Shown one piece after another: positions 26,884 to 36,478 of a stretch of 64,000 bases of DNA. The notes beneath the pieces were generated by a model. The model worked only from the letters and a program-made list of their open reading frames with translations. It was not told where the DNA came from and searched no databases. Positions within the stretch are counted from its first letter, which is position 1. Each line of letters starts with the position of its first letter. The position numbers were made by a program, and so were the translations under genes. The DNA comes from Psychrobacter aquimaris (GTDB lineage Bacteria; Pseudomonadota; Gammaproteobacteria; Pseudomonadales; Moraxellaceae), in assembly GCF_016107525.1 (NCBI RefSeq), contig NZ_JABASR010000012.1:62001-126000 (forward strand), in the 5' to 3' direction.

Positions 26884-27672
26884 ATGTTTACTGATAGCCA
26901 TTGCCATCTCAATCGCTTAGATTTAACCAAGTATGATGGTCAATTGTCTGGCGCGATTGATGCGATGAAAACTGCCAATGTCACTCGGGCGATGGCGATT
27001 ATGTGTGATTTTGCCGAATATGATGAGATTGCTCATATTGTCAGTACCTATAGTGATGAGGCGCTAAATCTTGGCATGAGCGTCGGTATTCATCCTTGTG
27101 AAGATATCAGTGTCTTGCAATCAGCGACGGTCGAGCGTTTGATCGAAACCGCTGATGCCGACCATGTATGGGCGATTGGAGAGACAGGATTAGATTATTA
27201 CTGGTCAACGGAAAACAAAAAAGAGCAGCAAGCCAGTCTTGCTCGCCATATTCATGCCAGTCAAAGCCTGAAAAAGCCACTCGTCATTCATATGCGGGAT
27301 GCCAAAGAAGATACGATCGATATCCTAAAAGCGGAAGGTGCGGAACACGGCATTATTCATTGCTTTACCGAAGATTGGGAGACGGCGAAGCGCGCTCTAG
27401 ATTTAGGTTTTTATATCTCATTTTCAGGCATTGTTAGCTTTAAAAGTGCCCAAATGATTCAAGATGCCGCAAAAAACATGCCTAGAGACAGACTGCTTAT
27501 CGAAACCGATAGTCCTTATCTAGCACCGGTGCCCAAGCGTGGTAGACCCAATGAGCCTGCCTATGTACCGTATGTCGCCAGTTGTCTGGCAGAGATGTAT
27601 GGCTGTAGTAGCGATGACGTTGGCGCATTAACCGCAAAAAACTTTGAAAATTTACTGGCACAGTATCACTAA
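26884..27672 (+). CDS. TatD-family metal-dependent hydrolase
   Basis: A 262-residue TIM-barrel hydrolase of the TatD DNase family. Metal ligands are visible: HCH (His6, His8) in FTDSHCHL, Glu in IGETGLDYYW, His in VIHMRDA, His in IIHCFTED and Asp in LIETDSPYLAP. Family members degrade or repair DNA 3' ends; the YcfH/YjjV subgroup cannot be fixed here. The start lies 40 bases after a MITE. No terminator was seen before the TetR gene 230 bases downstream. Confidence 0.9.
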   Translation: MFTDSHCHLNRLDLTKYDGQLSGAIDAMKTANVTRAMAIMCDFAEYDEIAHIVSTYSDEALNLGMSVGIHPCEDISVLQSATVERLIETADADHVWAIGETGLDYYWSTENKKEQQASLARHIHASQSLKKPLVIHMRDAKEDTIDILKAEGAEHGIIHCFTEDWETAKRALDLGFYISFSGIVSFKSAQMIQDAAKNMPRDRLLIETDSPYLAPVPKRGRPNEPAYVPYVASCLAEMYGCSSDDVGALTAKNFENLLAQYH

Positions 27673-27905
27673 AATGGTTATGCTATGACCACTCAGTCAT
27701 TTATGAGACAGTCTTGTTGTTTTACGTTATTTTTACTTGTTATTTGAAGCGTAAGCATATGATTATCAATGACTATTTAGCAAATATAAGCATATCTCTT
27801 TTGGTGGTTTTCGAGCAGACTTTGTATGACGTGATACGCTTGTCGCCGACGCACTAATCCACACGATGGTCATATGCTTAATCTTGTCAGGTTTTAGGAG
27901 AGATT

Positions 27906-28589
27906 ATGAGTCGTCAGCATCAGTTCAAGGCACGAGAAGAGAATATCTTAGCAATGGCAGAGCAATTGCTACTTGAGTCGGGCGATGGTGATATTACTTT
28001 AGACAGTTTGGCAGACCAGCTGGATTTGGCTAAAGGTACACTGTACAAGCATTTCTCTAGTAAAGATGAACTCTATTTGCGTATTATTATCCGCTACGAA
28101 GAACAACTGTTTGAGATTAATCGTATTGATGATTGTCCATCAGCAGGCGTTGCTCGTATGATTTTTCAGCAGTTATTCAATCCACAAAAAGCCATGTTGC
28201 TCAATCAAATCGAAGAGCGTTTGGCGGCATCAGTGACGGGTCTCAATCGTTTATTTGGTGAGCTATATGATATTCGCCGTCAGCGTATGAAACGCTTGAT
28301 TGACATTATCAGTGCTTATTTAAAGGATGAGCATAGTAGTTTGAGCACGCGCGACTATTTGTCCTCGATTTGGGCGATGGGTCAAGGCGGTGCTGGACTA
28401 TTAAATTCAAGCTTTTACCAGCGGTATTTGGGTCGCCGCGATACCCTACGCTATGCTTTCGTTCAGCAAATGCTTGAGTTGCCGAGTCATTATCCTGCGG
28501 CTGATGATGAAGTGATGGATGAAGATATGCAGGAGTTGGTAGAGCAAATCGATACTGAGTCAGAAGAGCACCGTAATACCAGTTATTAA
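27906..28589 (+). CDS. TetR-family transcriptional regulator
   Basis: A 227-residue regulator with an N-terminal helix-turn-helix (ITLDSLADQLDLAKGTLYKHFSSKDELY, about residues 29-56) and an all-helical ligand domain. The last 20 residues are strongly acidic. AGGAG five bases before the ATG supports the start. Its target is unknown. It precedes the gspH operon by 166 bases in the same direction, but nothing ties it to secretion control. Confidence 0.88.
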   Translation: MSRQHQFKAREENILAMAEQLLLESGDGDITLDSLADQLDLAKGTLYKHFSSKDELYLRIIIRYEEQLFEINRIDDCPSAGVARMIFQQLFNPQKAMLLNQIEERLAASVTGLNRLFGELYDIRRQRMKRLIDIISAYLKDEHSSLSTRDYLSSIWAMGQGGAGLLNSSFYQRYLGRRDTLRYAFVQQMLELPSHYPAADDEVMDEDMQELVEQIDTESEEHRNTSY

Positions 28590-28755
28590 TGTCTTTATTC
28601 AACATGCCTTAAACTTTTCTAAATTCGTGTTGCTATATTCGTTATCGCAGCACGGTGCATCCATGCTAAAAATGGATACATGCTTACCAGTTTTAATGCC
28701 CAATCATAGTTTTATTCTTCATACCACAACCTACTCATAGGTTTATAGGTGTAAT

Positions 28756-29583
28756 ATGCCGGTCACTGCCAAGACTCCGTCCAGCTCAGCGGTCACTTGC
28801 TATTCACACTTAAGTCATCAATATTTGCAATATAAAAAAACGGATAGATATCTCTTACCTCTTGTTTATCAGCATAAATGCTTTCCATTACAAAACGCTA
28901 ACGTTTCCCTTTATACATCCTCAAGCCTTGCTCAGGCACAACAGGGCTTTACCCTTGTCGAAATTGTAGTGGTGGTGGTTATTCTATCTATCTTTGCTGG
29001 CATGATGAGCCTGTCGGTCGGTAGTAGTGAATCGCGTAAAAACCGTGCTTTTTATGAGCATTTGACTGACTCACTGAGCTATGTACGGTTGTTATCGGCT
29101 GAGCGCATGCAGCCCATGGGTTTAAGTTTACAAGCGGATAAACAAGGTCAAGTAAAACCCGTTATCGTCACTTTATCCAATCCTTATATTGCCTATCAGA
29201 CCAATGATATCCCGTCAAATAGCATGGACAGTACGCCTAAAAATTCGATGGAATTGTCTGCTGATCTGACAAGTATGTCGGGGGCGATAGGAAAGCAACA
29301 GCCAGTGCCTAGCTGGGAGATTGAGCCAGAAGTCAGTTTGCCTGAGTTACCTGCTGGGGTCAGTTTAAGGGTGCAAAGCTTGGAGGCTGGCAACCTATCA
29401 ATGCCTGAACAAGAACAAACATTGCAGCCTTGGTTTGCCAATCAAGCAGTCCCACAGATATTATGGTTTGGTACAGGGCAAGCAACGCCTGTCACCATTG
29501 AGGTGCTGCACAATTCACGTCTGGTGGGCGAGGTTATTACCATTATGCCTGATGGCAGTATGACGATCGGACAAGGGCTGTAA
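28756..29583 (+). CDS. gspH: Type II secretion minor pseudopilin GspH (long leader)
   Basis: A 275-residue protein with a class III prepilin signal: QQG/FTLVEIVVVVVILSIF, with cleavage after Gly64 and Glu at +5. GspH is a minor pseudopilin near the tip of the secretion pseudopilus and is processed by the prepilin peptidase. The leader of 64 residues is very long (most are 5-25). No ATG or GTG lies between the ATG at 28756, which has AGGTG five bases upstream, and the signal; one TTG occurs at codon 24. The C-terminal domain is beta-rich. It is first of the gspH-I-J-K set. Confidence 0.85.
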   Translation: MPVTAKTPSSSAVTCYSHLSHQYLQYKKTDRYLLPLVYQHKCFPLQNANVSLYTSSSLAQAQQGFTLVEIVVVVVILSIFAGMMSLSVGSSESRKNRAFYEHLTDSLSYVRLLSAERMQPMGLSLQADKQGQVKPVIVTLSNPYIAYQTNDIPSNSMDSTPKNSMELSADLTSMSGAIGKQQPVPSWEIEPEVSLPELPAGVSLRVQSLEAGNLSMPEQEQTLQPWFANQAVPQILWFGTGQATPVTIEVLHNSRLVGEVITIMPDGSMTIGQGL

Positions 29584-29586
29584 CTG

Positions 29587-30081
29587 ATGATAGATAAGGG
29601 TAAGGTTATATCTGCTCATATAAAGAAAAAGTCAATGTTATTAAAGCATGAAAGCGGCTTTACTCTGATTGAGGTAATGGTAGCGTTAGCGATTTTAGCG
29701 GTTGTTGCTGTGGCTGCTAGCCGTGCCAGTAGTGCCTATCTCAGCTCAGTGGATGTATTACGCACACGCACACTTGCACATTTTGTCGCACAGAACGCAG
29801 CCGCTGATTTGCGTATTCAAGAGACATGGCTGACGGCCAATCGCACACAAACAATCAATGCTCAAGGGCGTGATTGGCAAGTAGTAATGACGGTCAGTGA
29901 TGCCATTACGCCCGCTTTAAAAGAGGTGAATATCGCTGTCGCACCCATTATAGATGGACAGACGCGCACCACCGTGACTGATATTAACGTAATATTAAGC
30001 AATGCGGAGCAAGACGTTGGCAGTTTGGACTTAAGCAGTTTGGGTGCTGATATTGCAGGGCAGTCTGGAGGCAATCCGTGA
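29587..30081 (+). CDS. gspI: Type II secretion minor pseudopilin GspI
   Basis: A 164-residue minor pseudopilin. The prepilin signal is ESG/FTLIEVMVALAILAVV, with cleavage after Gly24 and Glu at +5. GspI forms the tip complex with GspJ and GspK. It starts 3 bases after gspH ends and overlaps the gspJ start, so it is translated within one operon. An in-frame ATG at 29635 would give a leader of 8 residues and is a reasonable alternative start. Confidence 0.88.
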   Translation: MIDKGKVISAHIKKKSMLLKHESGFTLIEVMVALAILAVVAVAASRASSAYLSSVDVLRTRTLAHFVAQNAAADLRIQETWLTANRTQTINAQGRDWQVVMTVSDAITPALKEVNIAVAPIIDGQTRTTVTDINVILSNAEQDVGSLDLSSLGADIAGQSGGNP

Positions 30082-30920
30082 GGTCGCAGCGTGGATTTAC
30101 ACTACTTGAATTGATGGTCGCCATGGCGATATTTGCGATGTTGGCAGTGGCTGGCTGGCAAGTATTTGATAGTGTCAACCGCGCCCGAGAACGTGCACAA
30201 TTTCATGCTGATAATCTGGCTGTTTTGCAATATGCTTATTTGCAGCTACAGCAAGACATGGGTCAAATTATCCCTTATCAAATACCAAATACTCAAAATG
30301 TCAGTGTGATAAATAACAGTGCAAATGCTACTGACAGTGCAAACAATAGCGCCCAAGCTAATGAAATAGTACCTGAGCCTTTTATGAGTTTGGATGGTGA
30401 GCATGTGAGTTTTGTTCGTTTTGCCGATCCCGATCCGCGTTATCAAAGTAGCATGAGTGTCCAGCATATCGAATATATTTTTGCAGATGAGCGTTTAATT
30501 CGTCGCCAATATACCAGCATCGATGGTGGGCGCGATAGCATCAGCCTAGATAGTGTATTGCTCGAAGGCGTCACCGCAGGGCGTTGGCAAGCATATTTAC
30601 CTGAACTGAGCACCAAGTTCCCTAATGCAGACAGCAGTAATAACAGTACAAATACAACCTCTGGGCAAACGACCAGTGCCGTGAGCGCCAAGCCAGCAGT
30701 GGTTTTACTACCCAAAGGTATTGCTGTCAATTTTACTTATCAGGATATGCCAATCACTTGGCAGTGGGCGCTTGCTCCACAACCAATACCAAGTAACAAT
30801 AAAAATAAAAGCAATAACAATGCTTCCAATAATGGCAATGGTAGCAATAACGATAGTAGTGATAATACTAATGACAATCCAAATAGCAATGTAAATAACA
30901 ATGCAGGAAGTAATATTTAA
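30078..30920 (+). CDS. gspJ: Type II secretion minor pseudopilin GspJ
   Basis: A 280-residue minor pseudopilin starting at GTG in a GTGA overlap with the gspI stop. The prepilin signal is short and classical: MRSQRG/FTLLELMVAMAIF, with Glu at +5. The folded domain is followed by a striking low-complexity tail (about the last 45 residues) almost wholly Asn, Ser, Asp and Gly. A second Asn/Ser-rich insert lies near residues 75-95. These stretches are likely disordered. Confidence 0.9.
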   Translation: MRSQRGFTLLELMVAMAIFAMLAVAGWQVFDSVNRARERAQFHADNLAVLQYAYLQLQQDMGQIIPYQIPNTQNVSVINNSANATDSANNSAQANEIVPEPFMSLDGEHVSFVRFADPDPRYQSSMSVQHIEYIFADERLIRRQYTSIDGGRDSISLDSVLLEGVTAGRWQAYLPELSTKFPNADSSNNSTNTTSGQTTSAVSAKPAVVLLPKGIAVNFTYQDMPITWQWALAPQPIPSNNKNKSNNNASNNGNGSNNDSSDNTNDNPNSNVNNNAGSNI

Positions 30921-30959
30921 AATGTATCATTGGGTCAATCATAAAGACGGCTTAAGTCA

Positions 30960-32018
30960 ATGACAGCGCACTCTCAGCGCGGAGTAGCGCTGCTCACTAT
31001 CTTGCTATTGGTGGTCAGTATTACCGTAGTGGCGGGAGCGATGCTTGCCAGCCAAAAGATTGCTATTAGACGTAGCGGTTTATTGTTTGATCAAAATCAG
31101 CTGTCACAAGATATCAATGCTGGTCAGCAATTAGCCATCACGATGATTCGTGCTGACGATAAGCTGAACGACACAGATAGCGAGCAAGATATTTGGGCGC
31201 AGCCACTACCGCCTTATCTTTTAGCCAATCACAGCATCAGTATTGAATTGCGCGATGAAGCCAGTCGTTTTAATATTAATAACTTATATCAGAATGGCGC
31301 GGTTGATAGCAACGCTTTAGCCATATTTCAAAGATTGTTGACGCAATTAAATCTAGAATCTGATATTGCCATTGCTATTCTTGACTATCAAGATACGGAT
31401 AGCGACGTTTATCAAGATGGTGGTGATGAGAGTGTGGTTTATTCTCAGCAAACAAGTGGTTCAGCGAGTAAGACTTTGCCCAACCAAGCATTGGTCAGTA
31501 TCGATCAGTTGCAAGAGATTCGAGGGGTAAATGCTGAAGTACTAGCGGCACTACGTCCTTATATTACTACGGTTCCTTATTATCTGCCTATTAATGTCAA
31601 TACTGCTAGTCCAGTTTTGCTGGCTGCACTGATAGATGGCGCAACCAGCCAACAGATGCAGGGATTGGTCGATACGCGGGCAAAGCAGGCGTTAGCCTCT
31701 ATTGATGATGTGTGGCAATTGCCGATGCTGAGCAGCTTAAATAATGATCAACGAAAAGCATTAACACCACTACTCGCAGTCGATAGCCAAGCGTTCATGG
31801 CACTTATTACAGCAACTGATAGTGCAAATCTTGGTCAACAAAGACAACGGTTTGCAACTGTATTAATTAGCAAGATTGCGACTGATGCTAGCGCGGCAGC
31901 AGGGAGTAATGCGAATAACAGCACGCCTAACAGTAATAATGAGAATGGCAATAATAAAAAAGCCAAAGAAATTAAAGTGGTGACACAGCGTTTATGGGCA
32001 TTTAGACCCAATTTCTAA
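30960..32018 (+). CDS. gspK: Type II secretion minor pseudopilin GspK
   Basis: A 352-residue protein, the large minor pseudopilin that caps the tip. The N-terminus RG/VALLTILLLVVSITVV lacks Glu at +5, which is characteristic of GspK. The LRDEASRFNINNL motif (about residue 97) and the two SAM-like helix-hairpin-helix segments (LQEIRGVNAEVLAALRPYIT; NVNTASPVLLAAL) are family marks. A short Asn-rich insert lies near residue 325. It starts 39 bases after gspJ and ends the operon; no strong terminator was seen. Confidence 0.9.
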   Translation: MTAHSQRGVALLTILLLVVSITVVAGAMLASQKIAIRRSGLLFDQNQLSQDINAGQQLAITMIRADDKLNDTDSEQDIWAQPLPPYLLANHSISIELRDEASRFNINNLYQNGAVDSNALAIFQRLLTQLNLESDIAIAILDYQDTDSDVYQDGGDESVVYSQQTSGSASKTLPNQALVSIDQLQEIRGVNAEVLAALRPYITTVPYYLPINVNTASPVLLAALIDGATSQQMQGLVDTRAKQALASIDDVWQLPMLSSLNNDQRKALTPLLAVDSQAFMALITATDSANLGQQRQRFATVLISKIATDASAAAGSNANNSTPNSNNENGNNKKAKEIKVVTQRLWAFRPNF

Positions 32019-32080
32019 CGTTGAGCCACCTAAAAAGAGTCTTGATCAGTGCCGAGGTGAAATGTCTGACCTGACACTGC

Positions 32081-32761
32081 CTAATCTCCTAAGTGCGTTT
32101 CTTCCGTAGATTTCCAGTTATAAGCACCATAAAACAGCATCTGTGCTTGGCGAGTACAATTATGGAGCATCAGCTGCTTATTCTCTTCAATCTCGTTTAG
32201 ATCGACTTCATCATCATGGTCTTCAGTATAAGTCAGCTCCAACCAATCGATAATCCAAGAAAAGAACATATTTACCCCAGCCTCAGCCAATAGGCGACGG
32301 TCATAGGCATTAATATGAGTAAAGGCAGGCTGTAGCGCTAAATCATCAGCCAAGCTTTGAGCATGTTTTTTGACAAGTTCATTGATGGCTTTGCGTACAG
32401 CTTCTGAGCCACCATAACGCTCACTGACTAAAAATTGCCAGTAATAAGGCTGATCACTGACCATATACAAGAACAGCTGAATGCTCTTAGCAATTTGGCG
32501 ATCAAAGCTACGCTTACGCCCAATTTGCAAGCTATCGCTTAGTATCGCCAGTGTACCCCCTAGTTCTTCTACCACCAATGCTCGACCAAGCGATTCCATG
32601 TCATCGAAATGCCGATAAAATGCGGTCGGCACCACGCCAACCTCACGCGTTACTTGCCGGAGGCTGATAGAGCTAAAAGATTGCCCTGTCATACATAAAT
32701 CAAGCACGGCATTAAAAAAGGCGTGCCGAGTTTGAAGTTTCTTTTGTTCGCGACTGCTCAT
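32081..32761 (-). CDS. FabR-like TetR-family regulator
   Basis: A 226-residue TetR-family protein. The N-terminal SISLRQVTREVGVVPTAFYRHFDDMESLG closely matches the remembered FabR pattern ([20 protein letters not shown]), and the C-terminal GAYNW matches GAYYW. FabR and its Pseudomonas counterpart DesT repress unsaturated fatty-acid genes according to acyl-CoA composition. The resemblance is from memory, so orthology is inferred. It is convergent with gspK. No fatty-acid gene is adjacent. Confidence 0.75.
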   Translation of the reverse strand: MSSREQKKLQTRHAFFNAVLDLCMTGQSFSSISLRQVTREVGVVPTAFYRHFDDMESLGRALVVEELGGTLAILSDSLQIGRKRSFDRQIAKSIQLFLYMVSDQPYYWQFLVSERYGGSEAVRKAINELVKKHAQSLADDLALQPAFTHINAYDRRLLAEAGVNMFFSWIIDWLELTYTEDHDDEVDLNEIEENKQLMLHNCTRQAQMLFYGAYNWKSTEETHLGD

Positions 32762-32865
32762 AATATTTCAAAGTTGTCCAATAAGGGTTTATCATACTCA
32801 TTTCGACGTAAAAATACGACTGAAATACGCAACTTGTGTTAATTTACTAGACCTGCACTGGTCTT

Positions 32866-34275
32866 TTAAACCATGGTACCCCAATGGCCTTGTAACTCCT
32901 GTGCCAATCGATACGCCTCATGATCATTCATCCCAGTGATAAAGTCCAATATATTTAAAATATTGTGATAGACATTATCTGATAATACCTGCCGATGCTC
33001 ATCGAGATGTGGCTGTAACAACATTAGTAGGCGCTGCTGCTCAAAGGAGATTGGGGCAGCTTTTTCGTTTGTCCAAGCCAATGGTATGAAGGCATCTAAT
33101 AATCGATGCAGGCATTGATTGGCCATCAATTCCATACGTACTTTACTTGGGTGATTGAATATTTTTTCGCGTGCCAATTGCTTGGCTTGGTTAATGCCAT
33201 TTTGCACATGTGCATCACAATGGGTAAATAGACTGCCATTGAGGGTTCCGGCCAACAGCGCCTCACTATTAGCGACAAAAGCATCAGTCACGGCATTGAT
33301 CAAGCGCATCATGGCGCGGGCTCGCAATGATGCTAAGCTCTGCCTGACAGACATGTGTGCGGGCAGACTGATACCGCTAGGGCGCTCACCAATCAGCTCA
33401 TAAAATATGGCGGCAACCTCGCTATAGGTCAGCATATTGAGATTGATACCATCTTCTAAATCGATCAAGGCATAGCAAATATCATCTGCCGCTTCTAGCA
33501 AATAAGCTAATGGATGGCGAGCAAAGCCATCGTGCTGTGTTGAACGTGGCAGATTTAAGCAGGCTGCTAATTCTTCTAGTTGTGCCGACTCACTATAAAA
33601 GCAGCCAAATTTTTGTACATTATGATGGTGGTGTTTATCATTGATATCGTTGCTGTGAGTGGCAAGCCAAGGATACTTCATAAAAGCACCTAGCGTTGCA
33701 CAAGTGAGACGCATGCCACCTTTATCAGGATGGTGCTCATTACGCGCCAGTAACCGAAACCCTTGTGCATTGCCTTCGTAGGCCAGTAGGTCTAATTGCT
33801 CATTGCTGCTCATATTTTGCAAAATAGCATGACGGTCAGAGTGACTAAACCAATCACGAATGGCGTATTCTCCTGCATGTCCAAAAGGCGGGTTACCAAT
33901 ATCATGAGCGAGGCAGGCTGCTTGTACAATCACCCCGACATCGTATGGTGAGATACCTGCTGGTAGACCGCTGGTTAGTTTGCCATGCAGTTTTTCTGCG
34001 GCCATCATCCCTAATGAACGTCCAATACAAGACACCTCAAGAGAATGAGTCAGACGCGTATGGATACCGAGCTGATTGGTCAGAGGATGAACTTGGGTTT
34101 TTTGATTCAACTGTCGAAATGAGTGCGAAAATACCAGTCTGTCATAGTCTTTATGAAATTGAGATCGGGTACTGGTATTAGCGTTAAATTTTTTAGAAGC
34201 GCCAAGACGTTGTGAATTAAGGAGATGGGACCATTGTGTGGTGGAGGACGACAAAGGGGTTGATGTACTTAGCAT
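32866..34275 (-). CDS. dgt: Deoxyguanosinetriphosphate triphosphohydrolase (dGTPase)
   Basis: A 469-residue HD-domain enzyme that hydrolyses dGTP to deoxyguanosine and triphosphate. The metal-binding motif is split as usual: RLTHSLEVSCIGR (about residue 70-82) and CLAHDIGNPPFGHAGEYAI (about 117-135), with a later EAADDICYALIDLEDG. Length suits the family (440-505). It ends with LQGHWGTMV. Besides nucleotide-pool control, some dGTPases limit phage replication. The upstream lipoprotein gene is in the same direction, 62 bases away. Confidence 0.92.
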   Translation of the reverse strand: MLSTSTPLSSSTTQWSHLLNSQRLGASKKFNANTSTRSQFHKDYDRLVFSHSFRQLNQKTQVHPLTNQLGIHTRLTHSLEVSCIGRSLGMMAAEKLHGKLTSGLPAGISPYDVGVIVQAACLAHDIGNPPFGHAGEYAIRDWFSHSDRHAILQNMSSNEQLDLLAYEGNAQGFRLLARNEHHPDKGGMRLTCATLGAFMKYPWLATHSNDINDKHHHHNVQKFGCFYSESAQLEELAACLNLPRSTQHDGFARHPLAYLLEAADDICYALIDLEDGINLNMLTYSEVAAIFYELIGERPSGISLPAHMSVRQSLASLRARAMMRLINAVTDAFVANSEALLAGTLNGSLFTHCDAHVQNGINQAKQLAREKIFNHPSKVRMELMANQCLHRLLDAFIPLAWTNEKAAPISFEQQRLLMLLQPHLDEHRQVLSDNVYHNILNILDFITGMNDHEAYRLAQELQGHWGTMV

Positions 34276-34337
34276 ATGGAAACATCCGAAACCAAGGGAG
34301 CCTTTAGCATAGCAAAATAGCGCCCTTGGTACAGCAA

Positions 34338-34880
34338 CTAAGATTTCTGGCAGTCAAAAAGCACTTCTTCCGCTTCGATAGCAACATCGCTATTTAGTGT
34401 CTTATTTCGCAACGTTGCATTGTCATTATTCACTTGCCATATAATGCCATGGGTGTCATCTAATCCGATATCACTCGTATAGATGGCTTTCCCAGTACTG
34501 GCGTCGCTACTAGCCGCAGCTGTTAAATCGTATTCGATACCATCGATGAGTAGATGCGCGGTCTGAGGTGTATCATCGGTATGATAAGACACGCCGATAG
34601 TAGCAGTAGGCTCACAAGAAAATGGTGTGCTATTGCTGGCGTGTTCTGCATGATCATGTCCTTCATGACCGTGCTCCATATCATTATGCTCTTCGTGGCT
34701 ATGCATGTCGTGATCATCTTCAGAGTGATGTTGTTCTGCATGATTGTCTACGGCTGTTACCTCTTCAGATACGACCGTATCAGTGTCTGTATTAGGCTGA
34801 CAACCCAATAGAGAGCCTGTCATGATACTTCCTACAAGCGCAACACTTGCAAATTTAGAAAAAGAGAAATGGTTGGTCAC
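34338..34880 (-). CDS. His-rich MliC-like lipoprotein under a Zur box
   Basis: The frame opens at 34979, but a GTG at 34880 with GAGGA eight bases upstream gives a 180-residue protein with a proper lipoprotein signal (lipobox SLLG, Cys27). After it comes an acidic, His-rich stretch with about 12 histidines in 38 residues (HDMHSHEEHNDMEHGHEGHD), a likely Zn2+ or other metal-binding sponge. The rest (FSCEPTATIGVSYH ... IIWQVNNDNATL ... LFDC) resembles the MliC lysozyme-inhibitor fold, with paired cysteines, an Ala/Ser-rich SDASTGKAIY segment and a conserved W. The Zur-type palindrome just upstream suggests expression in zinc starvation. The domain match is tentative. Confidence 0.75.
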   Translation of the reverse strand: MTNHFSFSKFASVALVGSIMTGSLLGCQPNTDTDTVVSEEVTAVDNHAEQHHSEDDHDMHSHEEHNDMEHGHEGHDHAEHASNSTPFSCEPTATIGVSYHTDDTPQTAHLLIDGIEYDLTAAASSDASTGKAIYTSDIGLDDTHGIIWQVNNDNATLRNKTLNSDVAIEAEEVLFDCQKS

Positions 34881-34910
34881 AGTATGAGTCCTCAAAGAAA
34901 CAAAATAAAG

Positions 34911-34930
34911 ATATGTTATAATATAACAAT
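34911..34930 (-). promoter_or_regulatory. Zur-box-like palindrome
   Basis: GTTATAATATAAC (34915-34927) is a perfect 6-1-6 palindrome inside ATATGTTATAATATAACAAT. It matches the core of the gammaproteobacterial Zur consensus (ATGTTATANTATAACAT). It lies 35-47 bases before the GTG of the His-rich lipoprotein gene, where a repressor would overlap the promoter. Zur represses zinc-uptake genes when zinc is sufficient. Confidence 0.7.
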
Positions 34931-35115
34931 TTATATATAAAATAAAGCCGATGATGGCAAATATCCAACATCGGCTCATTAACTATAGTCGGTTCAAGAT
35001 AATTTAGATACAAGAAAGGCGAGTGAAAGTGCTACAAGTAGTAGACTAAGTGAGCCTGACGCAGTACCTGATGTATATAGGACTGACTGTATTAAACGGT
35101 ATGTACCGCTCAAAG

Positions 35116-36207
35116 TTACACGTTAAATCTAAAGTGCATGATATCGCCATCTTGAACGATATAGGTTTTGCCTTCTAGACGTGATTTACCAGCAGCTGCT
35201 GCGCCTTTTTCACCGTTGTATTCGATAAAGTCATCATAAGCAATGACTTCGGCACGAATGAAGCCGCGCTCAAAGTCAGTGTGAATAACGCCAGCTGCTT
35301 GCGGTGCGGTTGCACCAACAGCAACGGTCCAAGCACGTACTTCTTTGACACCAGCGGTAAAGTAAGTCTGCATATCAAGTAAGTCGTAGCCACCTCGGAT
35401 CACTTGATCAAGACCCGCTTCTTCCATATCCATCTCAGCTAGGAAGTCTTTTTTATCGTCTTCATCAAGTTGAGCAATTTCAGATTCGATTTGGTTGCAT
35501 AATGCGATAACGATAGAATCTTCGCCAGTCGCATAGTTGCGCACCGCATCTAAGTATGGGTTATTTTCAAAGCCATCTTCACTGACGTTAGCGATATACA
35601 TGGTTGGTTTTAGCGTGATTAAACCATAACTTCTGATCAGTTTTTTCTCATCAGCATCTAGGTTTGCTGCGCGTGCCGCTTTACCTTCGGCTAATAAAGG
35701 CTCAACTTTTTTAAAGATATCAAGCAATGCTTGCGCGTCTTTGTCGCCACCTTTAGCCTTCTTGGTTTGGTTGTGGATGGCACGCTCAACGGCCTCTAAA
35801 TCTGCCAATGCCAGTTCAGTATTGATGGTTTCGATATCATCAATCGGGCTGACGCGCCCATCAACGTGTACGACGTTGTCATCATCAAAACAGCGCACTA
35901 CATGAGCAATCGCATCGGTCTCACGAATGTTGGCTAGGAACTGATTGCCCATACCTTCGCCTTTTGACGCGCCTGCGACCAGGCCTGCGATGTCCACAAA
36001 CTCCATTGTCGTTGGTAGTACACGCTCAGGATTGACGATATCAGCCAATTTCTTCAGGCGTGGGTCAGGTACAGGTACGATACCTGTGTTGGGATCTTTG
36101 GTACAAAACGGAAAGTTTTCAGCGGCGATACCCGCTTTAGTCAAGGCATTAAACAAGGTGGATTTACCCACGTTTGGTAGGCCGACGATGCCGCAATTAA
36201 AACCCAT
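35116..36207 (-). CDS. ychF: Redox-regulated ATPase/GTPase YchF
   Basis: A 363-residue Obg-family P-loop NTPase, exactly the usual length. G1 is [14 protein letters not shown] (residues 8-21), G3 is [20 protein letters not shown], and the C-terminal TGS-like domain ends FRFNV. The G4 region is non-canonical, as in all YchF/OLA1 proteins, which prefer ATP. It acts in translation-related and stress functions. The gene stands alone, divergent from the helicase gene. Confidence 0.96.
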   Translation of the reverse strand: MGFNCGIVGLPNVGKSTLFNALTKAGIAAENFPFCTKDPNTGIVPVPDPRLKKLADIVNPERVLPTTMEFVDIAGLVAGASKGEGMGNQFLANIRETDAIAHVVRCFDDDNVVHVDGRVSPIDDIETINTELALADLEAVERAIHNQTKKAKGGDKDAQALLDIFKKVEPLLAEGKAARAANLDADEKKLIRSYGLITLKPTMYIANVSEDGFENNPYLDAVRNYATGEDSIVIALCNQIESEIAQLDEDDKKDFLAEMDMEEAGLDQVIRGGYDLLDMQTYFTAGVKEVRAWTVAVGATAPQAAGVIHTDFERGFIRAEVIAYDDFIEYNGEKGAAAAGKSRLEGKTYIVQDGDIMHFRFNV

Positions 36208-36478
36208 AACATTCTCTCAATGTATTAATAAAATCAGTTGGTATAAAGTTTGGTTAAATGATAAATCAAAATTGGGCACATTGTAGCAAATTTACCGGAA
36301 TAGGGGTGAGGTTGTTGTGTTGTATACTGAGATTTTGCTTTGGCTCTTACTGGCAATTTTTCTATTTTATCGATTATGGTAAGCTGTGCCATAAAACAAC
36401 TTAACTAGTGGCACTATTGAAGATGAGTGCTTTGTATCGATAAGGGCGACTAAAATAAATGAAAGGCAAATTCCGATA

